Positions 18,373-28,191 of a stretch of DNA of 64,000 nucleotides are shown here, in pieces. The position numbers and the translations under genes were made by a program. The stretch lies in contig CAVQBE010000005.1 in NCBI GenBank assembly GCA_963710675.1, forward strand, positions 16,747 through 80,746, given 5' to 3'. Under the pieces are notes generated by a model that saw nothing but the letters and a program-made list of their open reading frames with translations, ran no database searches and had not been told where the DNA came from. Positions within the stretch are counted from its first letter, which is position 1. Each line of letters starts with the position of its first letter. Source of the stretch: JACCZX01 sp963710675 (GTDB lineage: Bacteria; Pseudomonadota; Gammaproteobacteria; Burkholderiales; Burkholderiaceae_F).

Positions 18373-19291
18373 ATGATCGGGTTTTTTCGCCGCCATGCGG
18401 CTGTTTTGATCGCAGTCGCGTTGGCCTCCGGATTGGCGCCGAGCATCTCGGTGGCGCAACAGGATGCAACCAAGTCGCCGCCCGTATTGGTGCCACCCGC
18501 AGATACGCAAGCGGCGCCGTCTACGCCAGTCCCGCCGCCAACGATGGCGCCACCTGCCAAGTCAGTGCAGCCCTCAGTCACTAAGGAGACTGTAGATAAC
18601 CCGTATGGACTTGAAGCGATATTGCGTCAGGGAGATTGGGTGTCGCTTGGCACGCTCGCCATCCTTGGAATCATGTCGATGGGCAGCTGGTACATCCTGA
18701 TCGTGAAACTGTGGGAGCAGTACAAACTGATGCGTGAAGGACGCGCACGTACGCAATGCGTTCTGGAAGGCACCCTCGTTGCGCGAGGGTGCGACGCGGC
18801 TGGATAAGAGAAGCGCCTATCGATACATCGCGGAAACCGGTCTGGAAGCGAACGAACACCACGAAGGTGCGCTGACCGAAAACATCGATTTGAATACCTG
18901 GGTGACGATGTCGGTGCAGCGAGCGGTGGATGCGGTGCAGGCACGGACGCAGGATGGCCTGGCATTTCTGGCGACGGTTGGCTCGACCGCGCCGTTCGTG
19001 GGGCTGTTCGGAACCGTATGGGGGATTTATCACGCGCTGACCGCGATCGGCATCGCAGGTCAGGCTTCGATCGACAAGGTGGCCGGACCGGTCGGCGAAG
19101 CGCTGATCATGACGGCGATTGGTCTTGCGGTCGCTGTGCCGGCGGTCATGGGCTACAACTGGCTGATCCGTCGCAACAAGGTTGCGATGGATGCAGTGCG
19201 GACCTTCGGCGCCGACTTGCACGCCGTATTGCTCGGAGGTCGCCCGGAAATGAAGGGCGCTCCGGCAGGCGCGCTGGCGCGCGCTCGCTAG
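18373..19291 (+). CDS. exbB: ExbB/MotA-TolQ-type proton channel protein, one frameshift
   Basis: The start ATG 18373 (MIGFFRRHAAVLIAVALASG) has AGGAG 8 bases upstream. The N-terminus is a signal-like segment followed by a Pro-rich periplasmic stretch, a longer form of ExbB. The first inner-membrane helix region (WVSLGTLAILGIMSMGSWYI) is in one frame. From about 18745 the second frame carries RNAFWKAPSLREGATRL and the conserved channel helices (FLATVGSTAPFVGLFGTVWG and EALIMTAIGLAVAVPAVMGY). One extra base explains it, giving about 305 residues. With ExbD it forms the inner-membrane motor for TonB. Confidence 0.92.
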
Positions 19292-19309
19292 CGCCGTCGG
19301 AGGCTCGTC

Positions 19310-19738
19310 ATGGCGATGACTATCGGTCCCGGTGAAGGGGCGGAAGAGGAAGCGATCTCGACTATCAACACCACGCCGCTGGTCGACGTGATGCTGGTGC
19401 TGTTGATTATTTTTTTAATCACGATTCCGGTCGTTACGCAGTCGGTTCCGCTGAAGTTACCTGAAGAGTCCAATGTCCCACGTCAAACCAAGCCCGAGAA
19501 CATCGAGCTCGCCGTGACCAAGGACGGTGACGTTTACTGGGGCATGCAGCTGATAAAGGATAACGATGAGTTGGTAAACCGGCTCAAAGCCGTGGCCGTT
19601 TTAACGCCGCAACCGGAGCTGCACATTCGTGGCGATCTTGCCGGTCGCTACGAGTTTGTCGGCAGGGTGGTCTTCGCGGCGCAGCGTGCGGGAATCCAGA
19701 AAATAGGCTTTGTAACCGAACCCCCACCGCGCGGCTGA
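19310..19738 (+). CDS. exbD: ExbD-family biopolymer transporter, first copy
   Basis: This 142-residue protein has a short cytoplasmic N-terminus, then INTTPLVDVMLVLLIIFLIT, where the Asp in LVDVML is the proton-carrying residue of ExbD/TolR, and a periplasmic domain with repeated charged segments (HIRGDLAGRYEFVGRVV). A ribosome-binding site GGAGG precedes the ATG. Two consecutive exbD genes behind exbB are common in betaproteobacteria and xanthomonads. The second may tune the motor or replace the first under particular conditions. Confidence 0.94.
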   Translation: MAMTIGPGEGAEEEAISTINTTPLVDVMLVLLIIFLITIPVVTQSVPLKLPEESNVPRQTKPENIELAVTKDGDVYWGMQLIKDNDELVNRLKAVAVLTPQPELHIRGDLAGRYEFVGRVVFAAQRAGIQKIGFVTEPPPRG

Positions 19739-19757
19739 CAGATCGGAGAACAAGAAA

Positions 19758-20187
19758 ATGGCAATGAGTGTAGGCGGTGGGGAGTGATAAGGAACCCGAT
19801 GTGATTATCGACATCAACACAACGCCATTGATCGACGTGATGCTGGTGTTACTGGTGATGTTGATCATCACGATTCCGATTCAACTGCACTCGGTCAACC
19901 TGAACATGCCGGTCGGCACGCCGCCGCCTCCTCTCGAGGAACCGGTCGTGATCACGGTCGACGTTGACTTTGACGGCACGATTTATTGGAACGGCGAAAT
20001 TCTCGCGGGTAAGCCGGCACTTGACGAGCGCTTGACGGCGGCTGCTGCGATGCCAGTGCAGCCCGAAGTTCACTTGCGGCCCAACAAGCTCGCCGAGTAC
20101 AGGGACGTGGCGATGGTGATGGCCGCAGCGCAGAGACTCGGCGTGACCAAGCTTGGCCTCGTGGGCAACGAACAATTCGTGCGTTAG
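19758..20187 (+). CDS. exbD2: ExbD-family biopolymer transporter, second copy, frameshift at the N-terminus
   Basis: The conserved part runs SDKEPDVIIDINTTPLIDVM, again with the functional Asp, through a transmembrane helix and a periplasmic domain ending VGNEQFVR. An ATG at 19758 with GGAGA upstream reads MAMSVGGG and then hits a stop. Removing one G from the GGGG near 19780 joins it to SDKEPD. A GTG at 19777 gives a shorter in-frame start, but the homopolymer explanation is more natural. Length is about 142 residues, similar to the first copy. Confidence 0.88.
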
Positions 20188-20206
20188 CGCGATGGAGACG
20201 TTGCTG

Positions 20207-21463
20207 ATGCGATTTGAACGACCCCACCGCGCCCTGCGGCTGTCACTTGCAGCCATTGCTGTGGCCGCTGCTTTTGGCGGGCAATTGGATGCCCACGGCG
20301 CTCTTGGATGGTCTGTGGCGCAGGCGCAGGAAGCTGTTCGCGGCGAGATCGGCCGCCCCTTGCAGGCTGCGCGCGATCTGATCAAGGCGAAGAAGTATTC
20401 GGAGGCGCTTGCGAAGTTGCGGGAGGCGGACGCGGTGCCTAATCGCAACGCCAACGAAAACTTTCTCCTTGAGCAGATGCGCGCTTCGGCAGCACTGTCG
20501 GCTGGCGATAACGGCCAGGCCATCAAGGCAATTCAGTTTCTGTTGAATTCTGGCCGTTTGCCGGAGTCGCAACAGGCGCAGTACGCCGGCAGCCTTGCTT
20601 CTCTGTACTACCGGGAAAAGGACTACAAGGACGCCGCTCAGTGGGCGAGCCGGGCACTGAAATCGAACCCCTCGGACGGGGCGATGCGCAGCTTGCAAAT
20701 CCAGTCCTACTACCTTGCAGGAGATCTCGCCGGTGCTTCGAGGGAAGCGCTGGAGGACGTGCAAGCGGCGGAGAGAGCTGGCCGCACTCCGCCCGAAGAC
20801 CGACTTCAGTTGCTTGCCAACATCGCGTCGAAGACCGGCGATCGCGCCGCTTACGTCGCGGGTATCGAGCGCCTGGTGGCGTACTACCCAAAGAAGGAAT
20901 ACTGGGTCGATCTGCTGCGTCGGCTGGAGGCAAAGCCCGGTTTTTCGAATCGTCTGACGCTCGATCTGTACCGGCTGCGCGCCGCAACCAAGACGCTGGA
21001 TTCACCGAACGAAGTCGTTGAGATGGCGCAACTCGCGTTGCAGCAAAAGCAGGCGGGCGAAGCAAAAAAGCTGCTGGATGAGGCATTCGCGTCGGGGCTG
21101 CTTGGCAAAGGTACAGAGGCCGAACGGCAAAAGAGGCTGCTTGCTCTCGCCAGCGAGCGCGTGGCCGAAGCGCCCACGCAGCTCAAACAGGCTGAGGCCG
21201 ACGCGCTCGCGTCGAACGACGGTTCGGACTTGGTGAACGTCGGCTTTGCTTATACGGGGCTGGGGCAGTTCGACAAAGGCATTGCGCTGATGCAGCAGGG
21301 AATCAAGCAGGGCAAGCTAAAGCGTGTCGACGAGGCCAACTTGCACCTCGGAATCGCTTACCTCCGCGCCGGTCAGAAGGCGAAGGCGCGAGAAACATTC
21401 AAGCTGGTCGGCGGCACCGACGGGACCGCCGATCTTGCGCGGCTGTGGATGCGAGTTGGGTAA
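20207..21463 (+). CDS. Exported tetratricopeptide-repeat protein of the TonB-ExbBD operon
   Basis: The 418-residue product starts at ATG 20207, with GGAGA 8 bases upstream, and has a signal peptide (LSLAAIAVAAAFGGQLDAHG, then a VAQAQ cleavage-like site). The rest is helical with repeated TPR-like units such as ARDLIKAKKYSEALAKLREA, YYREKDYKDAAQWASRALKS and NVGFAYTGLGQFDKGIALMQ. It follows the second exbD by 19 bases and ends before a terminator, so it belongs to the TonB operon. Genes in this position are conserved in TonB-ExbBD loci, and a role in organising the periplasmic side of the system is an inference. No frameshift is seen. Confidence 0.8.
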   Translation: MRFERPHRALRLSLAAIAVAAAFGGQLDAHGALGWSVAQAQEAVRGEIGRPLQAARDLIKAKKYSEALAKLREADAVPNRNANENFLLEQMRASAALSAGDNGQAIKAIQFLLNSGRLPESQQAQYAGSLASLYYREKDYKDAAQWASRALKSNPSDGAMRSLQIQSYYLAGDLAGASREALEDVQAAERAGRTPPEDRLQLLANIASKTGDRAAYVAGIERLVAYYPKKEYWVDLLRRLEAKPGFSNRLTLDLYRLRAATKTLDSPNEVVEMAQLALQQKQAGEAKKLLDEAFASGLLGKGTEAERQKRLLALASERVAEAPTQLKQAEADALASNDGSDLVNVGFAYTGLGQFDKGIALMQQGIKQGKLKRVDEANLHLGIAYLRAGQKAKARETFKLVGGTDGTADLARLWMRVG

Positions 21464-21484
21464 GCGCAAGCTTGTCGACGAAAA

Positions 21485-21508
21485 AAAACCCGCCAATTGG
21501 CGGGTTTT
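21485..21508. terminator. Bidirectional rho-independent terminator
   Basis: AAAACCCGCC (21485-21494) pairs perfectly with GGCGGGTTTT (21499-21508) around an AATT loop, with an A8 run before and a T4 run after. It separates the end of the TonB operon from the convergent receptor gene and can serve both strands. Confidence 0.9.
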
Positions 21509-21525
21509 CATTTCCAGCTGAGACC

Positions 21526-24257
21526 CTAGAAGAACTTGTATGAAGCGCGCGCCATGAACGTACGGCCGCGCGGATCGGTGAAGCGGGGGTCATAGCCGCG
21601 TTGGAACGTGTTCTGTTGATTGAGAACGGCGGATCATGATCGAACAGATTTTTGATACCGGCGGTGAGCGTCAGGCCTTTATAACCTGTCCACGTTCCGA
21701 ACAAATCAAAAATTGAGTAGTCGTCGACTTTGTTGGCGGGATCCTGGTCAACGTACCCGGACTTGAATCTGTTCACAAAGCTGGCGCCCCATGGGCCGTG
21801 CGTGTAATTGAGGGCGACCGTATGCTGCCAACGGAACACCGGCCCATTGTCTCTGTAAATGCCGGCATTTTGAATGTACACATCACCTTTCGCACGCTGG
21901 TACTCGTACTTGGTGACATACGTGCCGTCCATCGTCACGCCGAATCTGCCGTAGGGCGTTGGCGCAAGCCGGCAACTGCAGATCACGTCAACGCCGTTGG
22001 TGTTCAGATTTCCCAAGATTCTCGGTTGTCCCATCGATAAAGGCGATCGGATCGAAATTCGGGAAGTTCAGGCAGACGTCGATGGCGTCCCGCTGCGCCT
22101 GCGTGAAGCTTGACTGCAGCGAGTGAACTTGATTCGCGTATCTGACCGGGTCTCCGAAAATGGCTTGCTCGGGCAGAGGAAGGATCTGGTTTTCCAGCCT
22201 GATCCACCAAAAGTCCATCCCAAACGTGAACCATTGAGCGGGTTCGACCACGAAGCCGAACTGCCACGATTTGGATTCCTCCGGCTGCAGTGAGGCCGCT
22301 GGAAGCCCGATCGAAATGGGGCCGCCATAGCCGCTGTTGCACCTGCTGGCCGCAGACGGCGCCGTCGGTGGCAGGGGGTATTGCCACGCCGCCAGGGCAG
22401 AGTAGTGGATCGTCGTAATTGTCAGACGTGAACGTCAAAGACGTTGGCTGGAAAATCTCATACAACGTCGGCGCACGGAAGCCGGTGCCGTAAGAGGCGC
22501 GCAGCAGCAACTCCGGTACTGGTTGAAAGCGCAGTGAAAATTTAGGGTTAGTCGTGCTGCCGAAGTCGCTGTAATCGTCATAGCGCACAGCGATCGTCGC
22601 GTCCAGATTCTTGATGATCGGGATGGCGAGTTCGGCGTATACAGCCGTCACGTTGCGGTCGCCACTGACGTCGCTATCGGGATCGACACCGATGCTGGGT
22701 ACCTCTCGAGTGATCGCCGTATCGGCGACATAGGTGTATTTCTCTTTGCGGTGCTCATAGCGCCAAGGGCCAACGAGAGCGGACCTGCAGGTAACTGAAA
22801 AATGTCCTTCGTTACCCGCCCGTCGATGAAATCGACGTCGCCCTTGGCCGTAATCGTCTTCGCCTTCACGACTGCCGCACAATTGCGGCCTGATCGGCTG
22901 CGGTCTGCGGGCCAAAGGGATTGATCAGGTTGTTATACAGCGCCGCCTGAATTAAGTCGTCGCGGGTATAGCCACCAGTGACCGAACAGTCGTCTCATTC
23001 TTCGAGTTGCCAAACCCGGCGCGGTAATCCCAGCCTGCCACGCCGCCCTGAAAGTCAATCACCCAACGCTTGTTCACACCTTCTGTCTCGCCAGAGCGCT
23101 TGCCGGCGGGCACTTGGCGCCAGTTGGCGACGCCACCTGGCTCGTCGATACCGGCGGCGTTCGGCACGTCTGTCGTCGGCGCGCCTGCCGGGAAGTGCGG
23201 ACTGCGTCGCCAGTATCAAATGACTCGATGGCGCCGCCGCGAAGGCAGAGGGAACAATGTTCTTCGCATACAGATACTCGGCCGAGACCTGATCGATCCT
23301 GTCCCAGCTTCAGCGTGCCGCGCAGCAAGCCGGTTGTCTGCTCGTTTTCCGGAATGATGTCCGATTTCGCGGGAGAAGTCGTAGCGGCACGATCCAAACG
23401 CCGTGCCGGCGGCGTTTGAAACGTGGCACCGAGCTCGGCGGAGCGCACCCCGGTCCCGATGGCTCGAAGCCGTTAATGTCGCCCGGGAACGAGGTGCCGC
23501 TGGTGCCGGCGAGGATGGCGGCCCGGGTGGTTCCTAAAACGCCGCTCATCCGCGAATTCCCGCTCACTGGCCAGAAGCACCTTTTGCTTGCGATAGTCAA
23601 TCGAACCCATGATGTTGAAGCGATCCTTGTCGAGGTTTCCCCACCCCGCCAAAGCCGTGAAGCGGTGTTCGTCGCCGCCGCCCGATTCCTGCGGCCACTG
23701 ACCTTCGGCGGCCAACTCGATCCCGGTGTAGTCACGTCGCAGGATGAAGTTGATGACGCCACCAATGGCGTCCGTGCCGTAGAGGGCGGACGCGCCGTCC
23801 CGCAATACCTCGATGCGGTCGATCGAGGCCAGCGGAATCGCACTCAGGTCCACCGCGCCTTCGATGCCCGAGATCGGACTGTTGGACAATGCGGCGGCCA
23901 TTCAGCAGCACCAGCGTCTTGTTGGCGGCCGACTGTATGCCCAGACCGCGCAGATCGGCTTGCGACGCGCCACCTGTCGACGCTCCGATCGCTCCGACTC
24001 ACGCCAATTTCAGACTGGTTGGCAGAAATGGTTTTGATCGCCTGTTCGGCGGTCGTAATGCCCTGCCGTTGCAGTTCTTCCGATCGGATGATGGTGACCG
24101 GAAGTGCAGTTTCCGCATCGGTCCGGCGCAGCGCTGAGCCGGTGATCTCGACTCGGTCAAGCGCTTGCGTCTGCGCGATAACGGTTGGCGTAAAGCCCGC
24201 CAACCCGGCGCCGAAGGCGGCGCCGATGGCGAGGCTAAGTCGCGTACGTTTCCACAT
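21526..24257 (-). pseudogene. TonB-dependent outer-membrane receptor, broken by about a dozen frameshifts
   Basis: From ATG 24257 (MWKRTRLSLAIGAAFGAGLA signal peptide) to TAG 21526 the translation gives a full receptor only if read across roughly 12 frame changes. In order, the pieces are a plug domain (VEITGSALRRTDAETALPV, QADLRGLGIQSAANKTLVLL, IDRIEVLRDGASALYGTDA) and barrel strands (GVINFILRRDYTGIELAAEG, VRYDDYSDFGSTTNPKFSLR, LLRASYGTGFRAPTLYEIF). It ends in a C-terminal strand RTFMARASYKFF with the required final Phe. Total length is near 910 residues, normal for the family. The ligand is unknown. All parts are in order and the codon pattern is preserved, so this could be an intact gene with many sequence errors. 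The density is nonetheless the highest in the first half of the window, and real decay cannot be excluded. Confidence 0.85.
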
Positions 24258-24502
24258 GTTATTCCCCCAAAAAAAAGTTGCCCGATCCGATTCGCGCGAA
24301 TCGCAGAAACGTGAGCGTGCGAACGGGGCGATTCTCAACGTCGAGTCATGCGAATGCAACAAAGTGCAACGCGGCGGTGATCGGCATGTTGTATCGAACA
24401 CACACGCAGTGTGCCGTGGGCTCAGCCGAGAAATCTATTGCATTGCGCAATGCGCTGACGTAAGGGTTTTCCTAGTTAGTGCCGACGCCGCCGTGTATCG
24501 GT

Positions 24503-24690
24503 ACGCAACGCCCAGTTCATCCTGAAGCTGCCGCAGCAAATTCAGAATCTGCGCCTGCACTGAGACGTCGAGCGCCGACGTCGGCTCGTCGCATACGATC
24601 AGCCTTGGCTCGAAGAAAGGCGGGCGCTTCAACGCATTCGGCATGAGCCCATGGGCAGCGATTGACGAAGCGGCATCCGGGGACACTTGT
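24503..24690 (-). pseudogene. Chimeric remnant of a peptide-ABC-transporter ATPase gene (YejF/OppDF type)
   Basis: The 24505-24615 stretch is about 92 percent identical by eye to 26428-26539 inside the intact ATPase gene nearby (LIVCDEPTSALDVSVQAQIL region of its second ATPase domain). The adjoining 24616-24685 stretch instead resembles 27197-27270, the Cys-containing tail of the first ATPase domain (CRFVNRCPWAHAEC here, CRFADRCPWAHAEC there). The two parts meet at GGCTCGA, a 7-base word present at both positions in the intact gene. It therefore looks like a paralogous copy that lost about 660 bases between short direct repeats. No start, Walker A or full fold remains. The rest of the 24258-24733 gap shows nothing I recognise. 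Confidence 0.75.
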
Positions 24691-24733
24691 GCCCCGCGGT
24701 ATGAGTCGAAGGCAGCGCAGAGTAATCGTAGGC

Positions 24734-26033
24734 TCAGTTCTCGATCGCATCGATGGCCTCGACGACATCGCGCACCGCCTCCTTCTCCGCCTCCGTCAGG
24801 TGCGGGTTCCAGCAGTCCATCAACAGGATCAAGCGCGGCCGGTCGGAGCGGTTCCACGCCTCGTGTTCATAGGTGTCGTCGAAGAGGATCGGTTCGCCCT
24901 CGCGCCAGCGGTGCTCGACCCCGCCCGCGTTGAGCGCGCAGTCGGGCGGAACGACGAGTGGCAGGTGGAACACGAGCCGCGTGTTCGTCACGCCGTAGTG
25001 AGGCAGGATCGATGACTGCGGGCGGATCACCGAGAAGCAGATCTCGGGCGCCTGTCGCGCAACCCGGCACAGCTCGATCGACTCGAGCAACGCGCTGGTG
25101 CGAGGGCAGCGCTCGTGGTTGGCGTCGTAGCGGACCCCGTGCCGGTAGAAGAAGTACGCGTCCCAGGCCGGGTTCGCTGCTGCGCCGCCAATGGACTTCG
25201 GTGCCTTCTGCCCCGGCTTGAGGCCGAGGAAGCTGACAAAGTCGCGATCCTCGCGCAGCAGTTCTGCGGCTTCGTCGCGGATTTCCTGCCATGCATCGCG
25301 CAGCGTCGCTGCCCATGGTTGCAGCATCGGGTCGTGGTAGGGCCCCGGCGGCAGATCGGGGAACCAGAAAAACTTTGGGCGCTGACGCGGATCGGGCGGG
25401 CGCGCGTCCCATTCGCCGAGATAGCCGGTCAGCGCGCGCTCGAAGCGGCGGAGTGAGTCCGTACCGTGGCGTTCGCGAACTTGGACGAAGGCCGCGAACA
25501 GCCGCTCGCGCATGTCGCGCCGGTAGGCTTCGCTGGCGCGCGTGCACAGCGTGCTGCCACTCGGGCTCGATCGTCTCCGGGCTGAGCCAGCGGCCCTGAG
25601 CGTTCGATTCGATGATGACGCGGTGGCGAGCGCGTAATGCCGAGTGCGTGTCGCCCAGCACGTCACAAACCTCGCCGAGGATCAACCATGCTTCCAGGTA
25701 GCGCGGCTGGCGACGGAGCACGGCTTCGAGCGCCGCGCGCGCTGCCGCGGGGTCGCCCCGTGCGAACTCGAGCCGTGCAATTGCGAAGCCCAGTTTGCCG
25801 TCTGAATCATTGGCCTGAGGGGTGCGAAGCCATTGCAAAGCACCATCGAGGTCCCCGCGCTCGACCATGTAATTGGCCACCGCGAGCCGCGCCGGCGTGC
25901 AGTCGCGGTGCTCGGCGAGCAGGCTGCGCAGCAGCACCTCTGCATGCAGCACCTCGCCGCGCATTGCATGCTCTTCGGCGCGCGCCAATCGTGGATCGCT
26001 CGCCCAAGCTACCTGCTCGTTGGTCGAGTCCAT
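24734..26033 (-). CDS. TPR plus aspartyl/asparaginyl beta-hydroxylase-type dioxygenase, one frameshift
   Basis: The N-terminal 150 residues from ATG 26033 are TPR-like (VANYMVERGDLDGALQWLR, then ARGDPAAARAALEAVLRRQP). Near 25550 the frame changes and the C-terminal part is an AspH-family double-stranded beta-helix. HYGVTNTRLVFHLPLVVP and FDDTYEHEAWN supply the two iron-binding His, and RPRLILLMDCWNP supplies the Arg that binds 2-oxoglutarate. Family members hydroxylate Asp/Asn side chains or lipid acyl chains; which applies here is unknown. Total is about 432 residues. The coding sequence is visibly more GC-rich than that of the neighbours, consistent with separate acquisition. It stands alone between the ABC remnant and the yej operon. 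Confidence 0.82.
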
Positions 26034-26042
26034 TCCGTTCGA

Positions 26043-26153
26043 TTACTCGCTGCGCGTGAGTGCAGCTCGCTCGTCGAAGCTCGTGTTGCGCCATGTATCG
26101 CCGGCACCGTCGCTGCGGCCGCGATCGATTTCTTGGTGTTGCTCGGCATCCAT
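26043..26153 (-). CDS. Possible 36-residue leader ORF upstream of the hydroxylase gene
   Basis: An ATG at 26153 preceded by GAGGAGC opens a 36-codon frame (begins MDAEQHQEIDRGRSDGAGDT) that ends in TAA ten bases before the hydroxylase ATG. It could be a small coupled ORF, or a frameshifted true N-terminus of the hydroxylase, whose own ATG lacks a good ribosome-binding site. I do not recognise the peptide. The remaining bases to 26244 show no feature apart from an AT-rich stretch that could be a promoter. Confidence 0.3.
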   Translation of the reverse strand: MDAEQHQEIDRGRSDGAGDTWRNTSFDERAALTRSE

Positions 26154-26244
26154 GCTCCTCTGATTCAATATGTTATGCCTTACAAACAAAATTCAGGACA
26201 GGCCCTTGTTATTGCCGTCACCTCATTAAGGGCGGCGTAGGGAT

Positions 26245-28179
26245 CTAGGCGGCGCGGCGCAAGGAGCCCACACGGGGCACTGCTGAGAGCAACGCTTGTG
26301 TGTAAGCGTTCTGTGGGCGCTTCAGTATTTCATCGGCCGATCCGGCCTCGACGATCTTGCCGTCTTTCATGACCGCAATGTCGTGAGCCACATATTCAAC
26401 GACCCCAAAGTTGTGGGTGATAAAGAGGTACGCAACGCCCAATTCATCTTGTAGCTGCCGCAGCAAATTCAGAATTTGAGCCTGCACCGAGACGTCGAGC
26501 GCCGAAGTCGGCTCATCGCAGACGATCAGCCTTGGCTCGACTGCGAGGGCGCGAGCGATAGCTAGCCGTTGCCTCTGCCCGCCCGAAAACTCATGCGGGT
26601 AGCGCTCCGTGGAATCGGCGCGCAAGCCGACCTTTTCCAGCAGATTAGCGACCTCCGAGCGGCGCTGATCGGCATCGACCGTAGGGCGCAGGGCAATGAT
26701 TCCTTCCTCGAGGATTTCTGAAACGCGCATACGCGGATTCAGGGACGAAAACGGATCCTGAAAAATGATCTGCATCTTCCGCCGTGCCCGGTGCAGTTCG
26801 TCACCTTCGAGATCGTTCAGCGGCTGGCCATCGAGCGTGGCGGTGCCTTCGATGCGAGCGGTCTGACGTAGTAGCTGCAACAGGGCCTTACCGGTCGTCG
26901 TCTTTCCGCAGCCCGACTCGCCTACCAGCGCAAGTGTCCGACCTGCCGCAAGGTTGAATGAAACCCCATCAACTGCCTTGACGTATCCAATCGTTCGCTT
27001 CAACACCCCTTGGCGAATGGGAAAGTACACGCGGTAGTCGCGCACCTGCAGCAGTGGTGTTGTCGATGCAGACGGAGCACTACGCACGGTTTGCGTATCA
27101 GACGACTTCGGCAATGTCGTTGGCGACCGCAAAAGTGCGTCGTCGGGCGTTACTCCACTCTTATATAGAACACAGCGGACCTGATGATCCTCGAGCGGCT
27201 CGAAGAGCGGGGGCGGCGCGGCTACGCACTCGGCATGCGCCCACGGACAGCGATCGGCGAAGCGGCACCCAGTGAACAGCTGGTTCAGCGGAGGTACCTT
27301 TCCTGGGATGGCGGCCAGCTTCGCTCCGCGCTTTTCAGTGTTCGGTAGTGCGGCCAGCAACAATTGGGCGTACGGGTGCAGCGGCCGCGCGAAAAATTCC
27401 TGCGTCTCTGCAACCTCGACGATTTGACCGGCGTACATCAGCGCGATCCGGTGCGCGACTTCGCTGACGATTCCGAGATCGTGAGTGATCAGCAGCATCG
27501 CCATGCCTTGCGCCTTCTGCAATTCGACGAGCAGCTCGAGGATCTGCTTCTGGATCGTGACGTCGAGTGCGGTGGTTGGTTCGTCAGCGATCAGCACGTC
27601 GGGCTCGGCCGCCAGCGCAATCGCAATCATCACGCGCTGCTTCTGACCTCCAGAGAGTTCGAACGGGTAGCTATCGATGCGCCGGTGGGCTTCCGGCAAA
27701 CCGACACGCTGCAGCCACTGCAGCGCCTTTGCGCGCGAGGCAGCGCCCCTCAGAGCAGTGTGGCGCTCGATAACTTCGACAATCTGGTCACCCACGCGCA
27801 GCACTGGATTCAAGCTGGTTGCCGGCTCTTGAAAGATGATGCTGATGCGGCGGCCTCGCACGTCGCGCATGCGTGCCTCTGGCAGCGTGGTGACCTCCGT
27901 GCCGGCAAGATTGATCCGCCCCGCGTCGACTCTGCCGTTGTCAGGCAACAGCCGCAGGATCGACAGCGCAGTCATCGACTTGCCACAGCCAGACTCGCCA
28001 ACCAGCGCGAAAGTTTCACCGCGCTCGTATCGACAGCGAAAGTGCATCCACCGCTCGCACCAATCCTGAATCGGTATCGAGCACGGTGCCGAGCCCTTCG
28101 ACGGCGAGCACGGTTTCTCTCGCGTTTTTTGCTGTGCGCGATGCTCCGTCCGATAACACGCCACCCTCCGCCGAGCCAT
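26245..28179 (-). CDS. yejF: Peptide ABC transporter double ATPase (YejF-like), frameshifts at the N-terminus
   Basis: Two complete ABC domains are fused in about 640 residues. The first has Walker A LVGESGCGKSMTALSIL, signature LSGGQKQRVMIAIAL and Walker B LIADEPTTALDV. The second has LVGESGCGKTTTGKALL, FSGGQRQRLAIARALA and LIVCDEPTSALDV. Each is followed by the oligopeptide-ABC C-terminal element (first copy CRFADRCPWAHAEC). The first 50 residues are disturbed. Read in another frame from GTG 28111 they give VLAVEGLG then VRAVDALSLSI before the frame returns near 28035, so the start is either that GTG or ATG 28179. It lies 12 bases after yejE and is the last gene of the operon. It powers import of di- or oligopeptides or peptide-like compounds. 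Confidence 0.92.
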   Translation of the reverse strand: MARRRVACYRTEHRAQQKTREKPCSPSKGSAPCSIPIQDWCERWMHFRCRYERGETFALVGESGCGKSMTALSILRLLPDNGRVDAGRINLAGTEVTTLPEARMRDVRGRRISIIFQEPATSLNPVLRVGDQIVEVIERHTALRGAASRAKALQWLQRVGLPEAHRRIDSYPFELSGGQKQRVMIAIALAAEPDVLIADEPTTALDVTIQKQILELLVELQKAQGMAMLLITHDLGIVSEVAHRIALMYAGQIVEVAETQEFFARPLHPYAQLLLAALPNTEKRGAKLAAIPGKVPPLNQLFTGCRFADRCPWAHAECVAAPPPLFEPLEDHQVRCVLYKSGVTPDDALLRSPTTLPKSSDTQTVRSAPSASTTPLLQVRDYRVYFPIRQGVLKRTIGYVKAVDGVSFNLAAGRTLALVGESGCGKTTTGKALLQLLRQTARIEGTATLDGQPLNDLEGDELHRARRKMQIIFQDPFSSLNPRMRVSEILEEGIIALRPTVDADQRRSEVANLLEKVGLRADSTERYPHEFSGGQRQRLAIARALAVEPRLIVCDEPTSALDVSVQAQILNLLRQLQDELGVAYLFITHNFGVVEYVAHDIAVMKDGKIVEAGSADEILKRPQNAYTQALLSAVPRVGSLRRAA

Positions 28180-28191
28180 GGATAAACGTGC

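Noticed and set aside
23416..24525. Plus-strand open frame of 369 codons over the receptor gene
   Set aside because: The minus strand carries recognisable plug-domain sequence in consecutive pieces; the plus frame has none.
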